Of a DNA stretch of 64,000 nt, positions 16,319 to 25,294 are shown piece after piece. Every line of letters begins with the position of its first letter. Position 1 is the first letter of the stretch. The notes beneath the pieces are model-generated. The model was not told the origin of the DNA, did not search any database, and saw nothing but the letters and a program-made list of their open reading frames with translations. Position numbers and translations under genes: made by a program. Origin of the DNA: Spirochaetia bacterium 38H-sp (GTDB lineage Bacteria; Spirochaetota; Spirochaetia; Winmispirales; Winmispiraceae); NCBI GenBank assembly GCA_039023545.1, contig JBCHKQ010000005.1:62001-126000 (forward strand). The letters are read 5' to 3'.

Positions 16319-17371
16319 ATGGCAGACACAAGGATTTTGGTTTTTGATGCCAAGCCGTATGATATAGAGTTTTTTGAAAAGCTCAATAAGAACTATGGCT
16401 TTTTTATAAAATTTATTCCTGACAGATTGACAGAGGACAATGCAGTCCTGGCAAATGGCTATGATGTTGTAAGTCTCTTTGTAAACGATTATGTTACGCC
16501 ACAGGTAGCTGACATTTTTTATAAAAACGGGGTAAAGCTGATCGCTCTGCGTTCTGCAGGATACAACAATGTTGACTTGGATGCTGTGTACGGTAGACTC
16601 CATGTTGTAAGGGTGCCTGCATACTCTCCGCATGCTATTGCAGAGCATACTGTCGCATTGCTTCTTGCCCTCAACAGAAAAATCCATAGAGCGTATTGGA
16701 GAACGCGTGATTTTAACTTTAGCCTGCACGGACTTATGGGTTTTGACTTGCACGGTAAGACAGCAGGCATAATTGGCACAGGTAAAATAGGTAGGATTGT
16801 TGCAGAAATCTTGGGCAAAGGATTTGGTATGAGGGTACTTGTCTCAGACCCTTACCCTCAGACGGAATGGGCAGAGAATAACGGTTTTAGTTATGTTGAG
16901 CTTGAGAAGTTGTACAAAGAATCGGATGTGATATCGCTGCACTGTCCGCTTACGGAAAACACGCGACATATTATCAACAAAGACAGTCTGGCGCTGACCA
17001 AGCCTGGAGTGATTATACTCAACACAGGCCGTGGTCAGCTTATATCCACACGTGATCTTATAGCAGCGCTCAAAAACGGCCATATAGGTGCTGCCGGACT
17101 CGATGTGTATGAGGAAGAAACGGATTATTTCTTTGAAGACCACTCTGACAGCTATATACAGGACGACGTGCTTGCAAGGCTAATGACCTTTCCCAATGTG
17201 CTGGTAACCAGCCATCAGGCTTTTTTCACACGTGAAGCTGTTACCAACATTGTGGAAACAACGATGGAAAATATCAGGGCCTTTGCAGAGGGTAAAGCCC
17301 TTGATAACGAAATATGCTACAAATGCGACCGGCAGAATTGTAGAAAAAAAGAGGTTGGAAGGTGCTGGTAA
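16319..17371 (+). CDS. ldhA: D-lactate dehydrogenase (2-hydroxyacid dehydrogenase) with Cys-rich tail
   Basis: 350 aa with GGAGG upstream. The NAD-binding motif is GIIGTGKIGRI; the catalytic Arg, Glu and His are in LNTGRGQL, DVYEEE and SHQAF. Overall it is closest in feel to fermentative D-lactate dehydrogenases (HAIAEHTVALLLALNRKIHRAY, HGLMGFDLHGKT), which reduce pyruvate to D-lactate and regenerate NAD+. Oddity: the last 18 residues carry C333, C336, C341 and C349 (CX2CX4CX7C) among Lys and Arg, like a small metal site; most LdhA proteins end shortly after the Asn-Glu that precedes this. A hairpin without a T-run follows (17381-17410). Confidence 0.92.
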   Translation: MADTRILVFDAKPYDIEFFEKLNKNYGFFIKFIPDRLTEDNAVLANGYDVVSLFVNDYVTPQVADIFYKNGVKLIALRSAGYNNVDLDAVYGRLHVVRVPAYSPHAIAEHTVALLLALNRKIHRAYWRTRDFNFSLHGLMGFDLHGKTAGIIGTGKIGRIVAEILGKGFGMRVLVSDPYPQTEWAENNGFSYVELEKLYKESDVISLHCPLTENTRHIINKDSLALTKPGVIILNTGRGQLISTRDLIAALKNGHIGAAGLDVYEEETDYFFEDHSDSYIQDDVLARLMTFPNVLVTSHQAFFTREAVTNIVETTMENIRAFAEGKALDNEICYKCDRQNCRKKEVGRCW

Positions 17372-17380
17372 AAATATCTC

Positions 17381-17410
17381 AAGCCTTACCTGTTGTATAA
17401 GGTAAGGCTT
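17381..17410. terminator. Hairpin between convergent ldhA and the small membrane protein gene
   Basis: Perfect 10-bp stem, AAGCCTTACC (17381-17390) with GGTAAGGCTT (17401-17410), extended to 11 by a T-A pair. No T-run follows on either strand, so it is a weak intrinsic terminator or an mRNA 3'-end stabiliser for either gene. Confidence 0.5.
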
Positions 17411-17445
17411 GTGGCAAAACAGACTTGATTAACTGTTTTTGACCA

Positions 17446-17715
17446 TTATGCATCAGACACTCTTTCCAGTCTTCTGTTTCTTACATAGAGAGCAGAATCT
17501 ATTGCAATCATAATCCAATTGAGACAGTAAAGAATAATTACCGCATCCATGGAGTAAAAAAGCTTGTGCAATATACCTGCCGTATAGCCTGCAAGAAGGA
17601 CGACCAAAAACACGGGATTTTTTCCGCGTGTAGAACGAGAAACTATGGAAGTATAGATAGAAAAAGGCCATGCAGAACCAAAACAAAGTAGCATCAAAAC
17701 TTCAAAGGGACTCAT
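17446..17715 (-). CDS. Small PQ-loop/SemiSWEET-like membrane protein
   Basis: 89 aa with three hydrophobic helices. The pattern FGSAWPFSIYTSIVSRSTRGKNP, then LAGYTAGILHKLF and a final helix, is that of short PQ-loop-like proteins annotated as hypothetical in many bacteria. It follows the priA stop by 30 nt with GGAGG upstream, so it can be the last gene of the folP-priA operon. Substrate and role are unknown; SemiSWEETs work as dimers moving sugars, but the family match here is only by eye. Confidence 0.75.
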   Translation of the reverse strand: MSPFEVLMLLCFGSAWPFSIYTSIVSRSTRGKNPVFLVVLLAGYTAGILHKLFYSMDAVIILYCLNWIMIAIDSALYVRNRRLERVSDA

Positions 17716-17745
17716 AAATCCTCCGTCATATTGTTTTGCACCATG

Positions 17746-19704
17746 CTAGGTGACGTTTACAGGGTCAATATCTATCTCAAGGAACAATCCGGAAGTAAGT
17801 TCAAAACCTGATAGAACCTTCTTAAGCACAGCGTGCATTATAGAGCTGTTTTTTGCACGCAGAAAAAGATGATATCTGTAATTACCTGCTATCATCTCCA
17901 TAGGACAGGTAGAAGGTCCCAGAAGCTCTACTCCGGCAGGTAGATTTTTCCTCAAAACATCTGCAAGTTTATAAATTTCCGACTTTACACGAGATTCTTT
18001 TTTACCGCGAACCAGGACTCGTATTAGTCTAGAAAAAGGCGGGAAATTGGTCTCTTCTCTAAGCTTTAACTCACGTAGATAGAATCCTTCCAGGTCGTTT
18101 TTTTTTGCATACGCAATTGCAGGATGGTTGGCAAGATAGGTCTGAATAATAACCTTTCCGTCGGGTAAAAAGCGTCCAGCCCTCCCTGCAACCTGCATAA
18201 GAAGAGAAAAAACCCTCTCCGAAGCCCTAAAATCGGGTATGTGCAGACCTGTATCAGCGAGAACAACCCCCACAAGTCCAAGTTTTTTAAAGTTAAGCCC
18301 CTTAGCTATCATCTGTGTTCCTATGAGAACATCCACTTCCCCTCTATGCATCTCATCTATAACCTTGTCCACATAGCCACTTTTTGCAGCGGTATCGGTA
18401 TCAAGCCTCCTTATCCTATAAAAAGGGAAACGTCTTGACAGCTCTTTCTCCATCTGCTCTGTTCCTGGTCCGCCATATCTCACATTTACACTGTTACACT
18501 TAGGGCACACATCTATAGGTCTTGTCCTGTATCCGCAATAGTGACAGATCATTATATTATGAGCCTCATGATAAGTAAGAGGGACAGAACAGTGCCTACA
18601 TATCATCTCATATCCACAGGAAAGACACTGTATATAATGAGCGAACCCCCTTCTATTTAAGAATAAGATGGTCTGTCTGCCTTCCTTATGTGTCCGCTCT
18701 ATTTCTTCTAAGAGAGGGGCAGACAAAGGGCCCGGAAACTCCTTGAGATGAATCACTCTCATCTCTGGCTCGGCACCACCTCCTACCCTACTGGTAAGCG
18801 CATAGAAAGGGAGTTTACCATCCCGCATCATTCTATAGGCCTCAAAAGAAGGAGTGGCACTACCCATAATAAGTCTTGCACCTTCCTTTCTTGCTCTCCA
18901 CATAGCAACCTGTCTGGCATGATAACGGGGAGTAGAACCGGACTTGTAAGATGATTCGTGTTCTTCGTCCAATATAATAAGAGACAAATTCTTAAGTGGT
19001 GCAAAAACAGCGCTTCTTGCACCTATAACAAGCCTGGCTTCACCAGAAAGAATCCTCTTCCATTCATTAAGCCTCTGTCCTGCAGAAAGTCTAGAATGAA
19101 GAATAGCAACACCAGTTATATCCAAGAACCTGTTTCTCATGCTTTCAACAATCTGAGATGTAAGAGAAATCTCCGGCACAAGATAGAGAACGGAGCCATT
19201 TTCTTCTTTTAAGAGTCTTTCCGCAATGCTAAGATAAACCTCTGTCTTGCCAGAGCCAGTTATCCCATATAAATAAAACAGGTAAGAATCGGATGAATAA
19301 AAAGTCTCAATCGCTTCTTTTTGTTCCTCCGTAAGCTCATGTTTTACATAGCTTGATGGTTCTTCGTAAGGCACAGGATTCTCTCTCTGTGTTTTGCCAA
19401 GGGGTACCATCATAGCAAGAGCTTCCCCTAGACTACACATATAATAAGAACTCACCCACTTTGCCATATCAAAGAAAGCCCCGTCTCTAGAAAACAGTGG
19501 CTCACTATCCAGTACCTTTTCTACATCTTTTATACGACTATCAGGAATATCATACGGAAGAGTCTCTGTCATACCTATAACATATCCGGTTAGAACTCTC
19601 CTTTTGAGAGATGCTCTTACCCGTACACCAACCTGACAACCATCTATCGCACGATAAAAAAAAGAATTATTATGAGGAATATTAAAAACAACCTCTGCAA
19701 ACAT
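17746..19704 (-). CDS. priA: Primosomal protein N', replication restart helicase
   Basis: 652 aa from ATG 19704. A TTG at 19713 overlaps the udg stop, but AAGGG abuts it and is better spaced for the ATG. Walker A is GITGSGKTEVY, the DEEH box is LIILDEEHESSY, motif III is GSATPSFEAY, and eight Cys in CLSCGYEMICRHC, MICHYCGY and CPKC bind the two zincs of PriA. PriA recognises stalled forks and reloads the DnaB helicase. The N-terminus (EVVFNIPHNNSFFYRA) is the 3'-end binding domain. It is second to last in the minus-strand operon. Confidence 0.96.
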   Translation of the reverse strand: MFAEVVFNIPHNNSFFYRAIDGCQVGVRVRASLKRRVLTGYVIGMTETLPYDIPDSRIKDVEKVLDSEPLFSRDGAFFDMAKWVSSYYMCSLGEALAMMVPLGKTQRENPVPYEEPSSYVKHELTEEQKEAIETFYSSDSYLFYLYGITGSGKTEVYLSIAERLLKEENGSVLYLVPEISLTSQIVESMRNRFLDITGVAILHSRLSAGQRLNEWKRILSGEARLVIGARSAVFAPLKNLSLIILDEEHESSYKSGSTPRYHARQVAMWRARKEGARLIMGSATPSFEAYRMMRDGKLPFYALTSRVGGGAEPEMRVIHLKEFPGPLSAPLLEEIERTHKEGRQTILFLNRRGFAHYIQCLSCGYEMICRHCSVPLTYHEAHNIMICHYCGYRTRPIDVCPKCNSVNVRYGGPGTEQMEKELSRRFPFYRIRRLDTDTAAKSGYVDKVIDEMHRGEVDVLIGTQMIAKGLNFKKLGLVGVVLADTGLHIPDFRASERVFSLLMQVAGRAGRFLPDGKVIIQTYLANHPAIAYAKKNDLEGFYLRELKLREETNFPPFSRLIRVLVRGKKESRVKSEIYKLADVLRKNLPAGVELLGPSTCPMEMIAGNYRYHLFLRAKNSSIMHAVLKKVLSGFELTSGLFLEIDIDPVNVT

Positions 19705-19709
19705 ATTAC

Positions 19710-20465
19710 TCAACCCTTAAGCTGCTTGTTGAGAATCATTTTAAGAAGCTTAAGATCCTCCCATACGGGACGCTTGAGAGTTTGATTGCGCAAAACAGCA
19801 CTGGGATGAAAAGTAGGAACAAGGGGAATGCCATCATATTTATATATTTTGCCCCTTATTTTTGTTATTCCTTCCTCTGAACCAGTAAGCACAGATGTCG
19901 CAAAACGCCCCAAAGTAAGTATAACAACCGGCTTTAACAAACTTATCTGAGCTTTAAGATATGGTATGCATGCCTCTATCTCATCTGGAAGAGGGTCTCT
20001 GTTGTTGGGTGGTCTGCATTTTACAACATTGAGGATATTGACATCCTTTTTTCTCTCAAGACCTATGGCAGCGAGCCACTTATCCAGATATTTACCGGCT
20101 TTTCCGACAAAAGGCTCCCCCATTCTATCTTCATCTGCTCCAGGGGCTTCCCCTACAACAAGAACAGGAAGCCCTTTTATAGCTATGCCAGGCACAGCCT
20201 GTATCCTGCCAGAAGCAAGTCTACACTTTTTGCACTCAAGTATATCACTGGTAATAATATCCACGGATACAGTACCTTCACTTATATCATGGGCAGAATT
20301 TCTACTAGATACTTCTTCTCCATTATCCGAGGCTGTCACAGAATGCTCGGAATATATTACTTTCTCTACAGGAAGAGGCGGGTGTTCCTTTCTCCAACCT
20401 CCATCAGCAATATCCTGGATACACCAGGCAATATCCCATAACTCAGATTTTATATTCTTTTCCAT
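19710..20465 (-). CDS. udg: Family 4 uracil-DNA glycosylase (4Fe-4S)
   Basis: 251 aa. The start is placed at ATG 20465 (AGGG upstream), which overlaps the truA end by 23 nt. After a variable N-terminal stretch of about 85 aa come the family 4 markers: CKKCRLA (two cluster Cys), VVGEAPGADEDR, GKYLDKWL, NVVKCRPPNNRDP with the third Cys, the fourth Cys in EIEACIPYL, and the His of VPTFHPSAVLR. It removes uracil from DNA produced by cytosine deamination. The long N-terminal extension (over 60 residues before CKKC) is typical of the SPO1-polymerase-like subgroup. Confidence 0.93.
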   Translation of the reverse strand: MEKNIKSELWDIAWCIQDIADGGWRKEHPPLPVEKVIYSEHSVTASDNGEEVSSRNSAHDISEGTVSVDIITSDILECKKCRLASGRIQAVPGIAIKGLPVLVVGEAPGADEDRMGEPFVGKAGKYLDKWLAAIGLERKKDVNILNVVKCRPPNNRDPLPDEIEACIPYLKAQISLLKPVVILTLGRFATSVLTGSEEGITKIRGKIYKYDGIPLVPTFHPSAVLRNQTLKRPVWEDLKLLKMILNKQLKG

Positions 20466-21198
20466 AATATACCCTGTGAAGAAACAATCCCTGAGGCGGA
20501 GCAGTATCTGCGGCAAGGCTTCTGTCCCTTGCAAGCAGAATCTCCTTCATCATATCAGGATGAGCCTGTTTTTTTGCAAGCTCAAGCATCGTACCAACAA
20601 GGCATCTTACCATTTTCCATAAAAAAGAAGAACCTATTATCTTGTAAACCAGCAAAGAACCCTCTGTATACCAGAAAGAAGAAAAAATATGCCTTATCCT
20701 GCTGGGACTCTGATCACTGGGAGCAGCAAAGCTGGTAAAATCATTCTCACCTATTATTCTCATGGCATATGCGTTGAGCAAATCAAGAGATGGAACCCAT
20801 GGTATCCACAAGGAGAAACGCCTCATATGAGGATAGGGGACAGAAGAAGGAAAAACATAGAATCTGTATTCTCTGGCAGTGGCACTATACCGTGCATGAA
20901 AGTTTTCATCCACACAATCAGCACTAACAGCCCGTACATCCCTTGGTAAAAAAGAATTGCATGCAACAGCTATCTTTTCCACAGGAATAGAATCAATATC
21001 CGTTATAAAGTTGATACACTGCCCCGTGGCATGTACACCTGCATCAGTCCTGCCGGCGGCATGTATATGTACAGGATGTTTATGCATCTTTGCAAGAGCC
21101 TTTTCCACAACCTCCTGAACTGTTCTTCCCATTGGCTGTCTTTGCCATCCATCAAAATCAGTACCATCATAAGCAAGCACAAGCTTTATGTTTCTCAT
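20443..21198 (-). CDS. truA: tRNA pseudouridine(38-40) synthase
   Basis: 251 aa, usual for TruA. LAYDGTDFDGWQRQP opens the protein, the catalytic Asp is in AAGRTDAGVHATGQ, and FLWKMVRCLVGTM lies near the end. It isomerises uridines 38-40 in the anticodon stem-loop of many tRNAs. It sits 5 nt after the DUF2225 stop and overlaps udg, inside the folP-priA operon. Confidence 0.95.
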   Translation of the reverse strand: MRNIKLVLAYDGTDFDGWQRQPMGRTVQEVVEKALAKMHKHPVHIHAAGRTDAGVHATGQCINFITDIDSIPVEKIAVACNSFLPRDVRAVSADCVDENFHARYSATAREYRFYVFPSSVPYPHMRRFSLWIPWVPSLDLLNAYAMRIIGENDFTSFAAPSDQSPSRIRHIFSSFWYTEGSLLVYKIIGSSFLWKMVRCLVGTMLELAKKQAHPDMMKEILLARDRSLAADTAPPQGLFLHRVYYGKEYKI

Positions 21199-21203
21199 TG
21201 CAG

Positions 21204-22076
21204 CTAATCTCCCTCCACACCCATTTCTTTAAGCTCCGCTCTCATTGCATCATATATATCCCGAGCATTATCAAGAAGCACCTGGGGTTTATTCTTGGAT
21301 GCTCTGCCCATACCAAATATCCTAGCAACAATCTGCTTAGCCTTTTTAAGCGATGCTATTCTTTGCTCTTTATTTTCTCTTGGGCCATATCGGTAATCAA
21401 GAATACCAGCAAGATAAAGAACACCGTCATAACCATAGTTTTTGTCAAGATCCGGACCCATGTTTTTTTGTCTAGAGAAAACCTCCTTTGCCTTCTGTTC
21501 CAACTCTACAGCACGGAGATACAAAAAGCGCGCCTTCCTGTAGAGATGTCTTGCAAGAAGATTCCAAGACTCATCACCGGTGACAGTCTGCAAATCAAGA
21601 CTAAGCCAGGCAGCCCGCAGAGCAGAAAGACCCATCTTAAACGTAGGAGCAAAATCCTTGTCAAAGTGCTCGTAACACATCATGGCAAGTATATAGCTAG
21701 CAATACCTTCTTCCAGTCTGCGATTATCTACAAAAGAAAGATCAGGAAAAAGAGATTCCATATATTTTTTTCTTTCCGATATCTGAGCTGACAAAACAGG
21801 CAAAGCAGAGTCAGAAGGCCTTAAAAAATCATCGGGATAAGCAGCATAAAGACAAGAAGGGCATACAGTAATAGGATATATTAGAGGATATACGGCACCA
21901 TACTTCTTGGATGGCTCATACAGACGACGCAACTCCATAGTAAGAGGACCGGCTATTAGCCTTCCCCTACCAGAAAGAAGATCTTCACGGAAAAACTCTG
22001 TATCACAAACAGGACAAGTAGTGGACTTCTTGGAAAAAAAAGTAATACGCCTCTGGTTATCAGAAAAATCACCCAT
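21204..22076 (-). CDS. DUF2225 family protein (zinc-ribbon plus TPR-like)
   Basis: 290 aa. An N-terminal zinc-ribbon-like pair, CPVC (residue 21) and CPSC (near 73), is followed by a helical region resembling TPR repeats (ARHLYRKARFLYLRAVELEQKA). This is the DUF2225 pattern, frequent in spirochaetes and Firmicutes with no known function. It lies 1 nt upstream of the acpS stop in the operon, so it is cotranscribed with c-di-AMP, lipid and tRNA-modification genes. Confidence 0.85.
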   Translation of the reverse strand: MGDFSDNQRRITFFSKKSTTCPVCDTEFFREDLLSGRGRLIAGPLTMELRRLYEPSKKYGAVYPLIYPITVCPSCLYAAYPDDFLRPSDSALPVLSAQISERKKYMESLFPDLSFVDNRRLEEGIASYILAMMCYEHFDKDFAPTFKMGLSALRAAWLSLDLQTVTGDESWNLLARHLYRKARFLYLRAVELEQKAKEVFSRQKNMGPDLDKNYGYDGVLYLAGILDYRYGPRENKEQRIASLKKAKQIVARIFGMGRASKNKPQVLLDNARDIYDAMRAELKEMGVEGD

Positions 22077-22077
22077 A

Positions 22078-22452
22078 TCAATCCCCTTCTATAACAACTA
22101 CAGCAAGAGCATTATCCCTCTCGTGAGTAAGCGACACATGAACAAAGCGCCCTCCAATAGCTTCAAAAACAGCCCGTGCAGTACCATACAAGACAATATG
22201 AGGCCTGCCTTTATCATCATTTTTTACCTCAATATCCCGCAGAGCAAGCCCTCTTAGACCCGTACCAAGAGCCTTTGCAAAAGCCTCCTTTGCAGCAAAC
22301 CTTGCAGCCAAAGAACCCGCAGGATTCTCTTTTTTTTTCAGTAAGGCTTCAACTTCATAAGGATGAAAAAATCTTGCTAGAAGAGAAAGATTATCCAGCC
22401 AGTGAGAAATCCTGTCTATTCTGACAACATCGAGTCCCACACCAAGAATCAT
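22078..22452 (-). CDS. acpS: Holo-[acyl-carrier-protein] synthase
   Basis: 124 aa, normal for AcpS. MILGVGLDVVRIDRI contains the Mg-binding Asp, and ARFAAKEAFAKALGTGLRG holds the conserved Glu and Lys. It transfers phosphopantetheine from CoA to the acyl carrier protein Ser. The ATG overlaps the cdaR stop by 4 nt. In many Gram-positive genomes acpS also sits near cell-envelope genes. Confidence 0.95.
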   Translation of the reverse strand: MILGVGLDVVRIDRISHWLDNLSLLARFFHPYEVEALLKKKENPAGSLAARFAAKEAFAKALGTGLRGLALRDIEVKNDDKGRPHIVLYGTARAVFEAIGGRFVHVSLTHERDNALAVVVIEGD

Positions 22453-23405
22453 CTGACTGCTCCTTCCTCTCCTACAGCGCCTGTTATAAAAACAGAAACC
22501 CTTCTTGGCTTATAATCAAGCACAGCAATTCCTTCTGGCGCTTTTGGTATAACAGGAAGCTCATAGAAACCTGCAGCAGAAACAGAAGAACAATCCACAA
22601 TAAGCTGCAAATCACTGGCAATAAGCCCCTCTATACGAGTCCTATTGCCCTGGACAAGAATATAACCCTTCTCCACCTCACTTCCTACAGAAAGCTCAGG
22701 GAGAAGGTCAAGAAAAACCACATCCAAATTGGAGAACTCTCTTTCCTCCACAAGTTCCCTTATATTGACAATAAGATCTACGACATTACCTCCCGGTACT
22801 ACAACACCAGGTGCAGGGATGACCAGCCTTACCTTGGAAACAATATCACTCTTCTTACCAGACAAATCTATCTGCTCTGTAGAAATGCTATCTATGCCAC
22901 CAAGGACGTCAGAAGGACCTTCCACTAACACATAAGAAGGAGAAACAGTATATCCTACCTGAGTATAACCAGGTGCAGGAACACCGGAAAAGCGTGGAAT
23001 AACCTCCAAAGTCTTGGAAAGCTTCTCCGCAAGCTCCAATCTTACAGAAGAAGGTTCCAGAATATACTCCACATTGGCATTGGTAGCAGAACTACTCCTT
23101 ATAAGCTGTAAAGCAACAGTATGCTCCCCAGGTACTCTGATAGCAGTAAAATCGGCATACACAGAGAGGTCTTCCGGAATAACAGAATATATCTCATCGC
23201 TCTCTCCCCTAAGGGTGAGTCTTACTTTCTCTGGAAGAGGATTTCTGGATATAAGATTATCTGGCATTTTGACCTCTATCGGAACTGAGAGGAAACGCTC
23301 CTCTATGGAACCAAGCCTATGGATAAAGAACAAGGTAACAGCTATAAGAATAGAAACAATAAGCGCAGGGAAACGCCCTCTTATCCCTTCTATACTATTT
23401 TTCAT
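22449..23405 (-). CDS. cdaR: YbbR-domain protein, CdaR-like regulator of the c-di-AMP cyclase
   Basis: 318 aa from the ATG at 23405 (MKNSIEGIRG; GGAG upstream). One N-terminal membrane helix (FPALIVSILIAVTLFFIH) is followed by three YbbR-like repeats outside the membrane (PVEVKMPDNL, VIPRFSGVPAPGYTQVGYTVSPSYVLVEG recur in form). In Firmicutes CdaR binds and modulates CdaA; here the gene follows cdaA with an 11-nt overlap, as in the conserved cdaA-cdaR pair. No glmM follows, unlike the Gram-positive arrangement. Confidence 0.88.
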   Translation of the reverse strand: MKNSIEGIRGRFPALIVSILIAVTLFFIHRLGSIEERFLSVPIEVKMPDNLISRNPLPEKVRLTLRGESDEIYSVIPEDLSVYADFTAIRVPGEHTVALQLIRSSSATNANVEYILEPSSVRLELAEKLSKTLEVIPRFSGVPAPGYTQVGYTVSPSYVLVEGPSDVLGGIDSISTEQIDLSGKKSDIVSKVRLVIPAPGVVVPGGNVVDLIVNIRELVEEREFSNLDVVFLDLLPELSVGSEVEKGYILVQGNRTRIEGLIASDLQLIVDCSSVSAAGFYELPVIPKAPEGIAVLDYKPRRVSVFITGAVGEEGAVR

Positions 23406-24189
23406 CCAAAATCTTCTCCGATATTTGAGGCTGCTTGCTCTTCTTAAACAAAGAAGAAACAATATGTGCTATCTCATCACGCCCCGTATTATAAATAAAA
23501 CTGGAAGAATAAACCACAGATAAAGCCCCTGTCTCCTCAGAGACAACTAGCACAATAGCATCCGTCTGCTCAGCAAGCCCCAAAGCCGCCCTGTGTCGTG
23601 CACCAAAACTCTTCTTGATACCAGGATCATCAGAAAGAGGAAGATAACAGGAAGCAGCAACAATCCTTCCGTTATCCACTATAACAGCACCATCGTGCAA
23701 AGGCGTATCATGACCGAATATGGTAACAAGCAAAGTGGAAGAAAGCTCAGCATCAAGTCTGATTCCAGTATCAAGGATATTCTTTAGATTCATATTCCTC
23801 GCCAAAACAATAAGAGCACCCCTGCGAGCATCGGATAAAAGTTCCATAGCATTGAGAATAGCTTCCAGCTCAACCGCCTTTGCAGCAGACCTAAAACCAA
23901 GACCCTGTCCAAGCTGTGTAAAAATCTTACGCAATTCCGGCTGGAAAACAACAAAAACACCAACAACAACCCCCGGAGCAATAAACCCCAAAATCCACTT
24001 GAGAGTAGGCAAATTAAGTAAAAAGGCTACGGCATAGACAAAAGCGACAAGCAGAAGCCCCTTTAGAACAGTGAGAGAATTGGTAGCAACAAGAAACTCA
24101 TACACCTTGAATATAAGAAAAGAAAGAGCTGCAATATCCAAAAGAGGAACAAGAATGTTCTGCCATATATAACTCAGACCTTCCAACAC
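23395..24189 (-). CDS. cdaA: Diadenylate cyclase, c-di-AMP synthase
   Basis: 264 aa. Three N-terminal membrane helices (about 1-85) are followed by a DisA_N catalytic domain with the DGA motif (LHDGAVIVDNGRI) and RHRAALG. It makes c-di-AMP from two ATP at the membrane. It overlaps folP by 16 nt upstream and cdaR by 11 nt downstream. With the GGDEF proteins elsewhere in the window, the organism uses both c-di-AMP and c-di-GMP. Confidence 0.95.
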   Translation of the reverse strand: MLEGLSYIWQNILVPLLDIAALSFLIFKVYEFLVATNSLTVLKGLLLVAFVYAVAFLLNLPTLKWILGFIAPGVVVGVFVVFQPELRKIFTQLGQGLGFRSAAKAVELEAILNAMELLSDARRGALIVLARNMNLKNILDTGIRLDAELSSTLLVTIFGHDTPLHDGAVIVDNGRIVAASCYLPLSDDPGIKKSFGARHRAALGLAEQTDAIVLVVSEETGALSVVYSSSFIYNTGRDEIAHIVSSLFKKSKQPQISEKILDEK

Positions 24190-25037
24190 GTCCCCCCGCC
24201 AGAAGCCCCCTTTATCGCCTCGCGCATAAAAAGCAAATCCCTTGTCTCTGCAACATCATGCACACGCAATATAGCAACCCCACAATCTGCAGCATGATAA
24301 TGACAAGCCAGCGTGCCAGCCAGTCTGTCCTCCACATCCCTGCCAACAGTAAAACCTATAAAACTCTTCCTGGATAATCCAATAAGAACAGGATAACCGG
24401 ACTTTACAAAAACATCCGCATTACGCAACAACGCAATATTATCCTCCACCCGCTTGCCAAAACCAAAACCCGGATCAATTATAATCTTGCTTCTGTCTAT
24501 TCCACAGGAAACCGCATACTCTGCCCTCTTCAAAAGATAAAAAAGAACCTGAGCTACGGCATTATCATAGTAAGGATTATTCTGCATATCTTTGGGCGTT
24601 CCCTTCTTATGCATAAGCACAACAGGCACACCCCTCTGTGCAACAAGAGCGGCCAAAGCTTCATCATCCTCCAGGGCAGAAACATCATTTATCACATCAG
24701 CCCCCGCATCCAGCGCAGCCCTAGCCACCTCCGCTTTCCTGGTATCTACAGATATAGGTACATCCGAACGCTTTCTAATCTCCTCCACAACAGGCACAAC
24801 CCTCTCAAGCTCCTCATCCATCCTGACATAATCGCTTCCAGGCCTAGTAGACTCCCCCCCAACATCTATGATATCCGCACCCTGCTCAACCATAGCCAGA
24901 GCCCTTTCCGCAGCATCAATCCCCAGAGCCCTGCTACCCGCAAAAAAGGAATCAGGCGTAACATTAACAATCCCCATAATGAGAGGACTTTTGGAATAAG
25001 AAAGCCTTTTACCAGAAGCAAGTTCTATGTACGACAT
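24174..25037 (-). CDS. folP: Dihydropteroate synthase
   Basis: 287 aa. IMGIVNVTPDSFF, DVGGESTRPGS, the DVSA(L) loop and IDPGFGFGK are in DHPS order. It condenses p-aminobenzoate with the pterin diphosphate in folate synthesis and is the sulfonamide target. First gene of the minus-strand operon. The ATG at 25037 has no Shine-Dalgarno, and an extended -10 box (TGGTATACT) ends 6 nt upstream, so the operon mRNA is probably leaderless. Confidence 0.95.
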   Translation of the reverse strand: MSYIELASGKRLSYSKSPLIMGIVNVTPDSFFAGSRALGIDAAERALAMVEQGADIIDVGGESTRPGSDYVRMDEELERVVPVVEEIRKRSDVPISVDTRKAEVARAALDAGADVINDVSALEDDEALAALVAQRGVPVVLMHKKGTPKDMQNNPYYDNAVAQVLFYLLKRAEYAVSCGIDRSKIIIDPGFGFGKRVEDNIALLRNADVFVKSGYPVLIGLSRKSFIGFTVGRDVEDRLAGTLACHYHAADCGVAILRVHDVAETRDLLFMREAIKGASGGGTCWKV

Positions 25038-25043
25038 ATAACG

Positions 25044-25052
25044 AGTATACCA
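25044..25052 (-). promoter_or_regulatory. Extended -10 promoter of the folP-priA operon, probably leaderless
   Basis: On the minus strand TGG-TATACT (TATACT at 25044-25049), an extended -10 element, ends 6 nt before the folP ATG. No good -35 was found. The left end of repeat copy 2 begins about 33 bp further upstream. Confidence 0.5.
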
Positions 25053-25084
25053 AAGCTAATAAAAAATACCAGTACCTTTTTACC

Positions 25085-25246
25085 TTTATACCGAACGGAA
25101 AAAGGCTCGCCTATTCTTGTCATACAAAGTAGAAAAAAACACGCCTTTTTCCTGCCTACGGCAAAAAAAATAAATCAGACAGCAACTATTCTTACGCCCG
25201 TAAGCAGCAGAGGATGCGCAGCATCCACTGCGTTCGGTATAAAAAA
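25085..25246. repeat. Full-length ACCGAACG structured repeat, copy 2 (162 bp)
   Basis: Same order as copy 1: end box TTTATACCGAACG (25085-25097); hairpin A, GGAAAAAGGC with GCCTTTTTCC (25097-25106, 25143-25152, perfect); CTGCCTACGGCAAA (25152-25165); spacer; mini-hairpin B, CTTAC-gccc-GTAAG, then CAGC; hairpin C, GCAGaGGATGC with GCATCCaCTGC (25207-25217, 25221-25231, one A-A mismatch); end box GTTCGGTATAAAAAA (25232-25246). It lies between the GH5 terminator and the folP promoter. Its right end supplies the T-run of that terminator. Confidence 0.88.
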
Positions 25247-25272
25247 GGACAGCCCATAAAATGGACTGCCCC
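25240..25272 (-). terminator. Rho-independent terminator of the GH5 cellulase gene
   Basis: On the minus strand GGGCAGTCCAT and ATGGGCTGTCC form an 11-bp stem (two G-U pairs, 3-nt loop), followed by a run of T that is the right end box of repeat copy 2. It ends the cellulase transcript 23 nt after its stop codon. Confidence 0.8.
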
Positions 25273-25294
25273 TTCTGTAGTCAAAAAAACAAGA

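Noticed and set aside
24764..24770. CCGAACG match in folP as another repeat copy
   Set aside because: No hairpin or second box beside it; it is within a coding region and fits chance.
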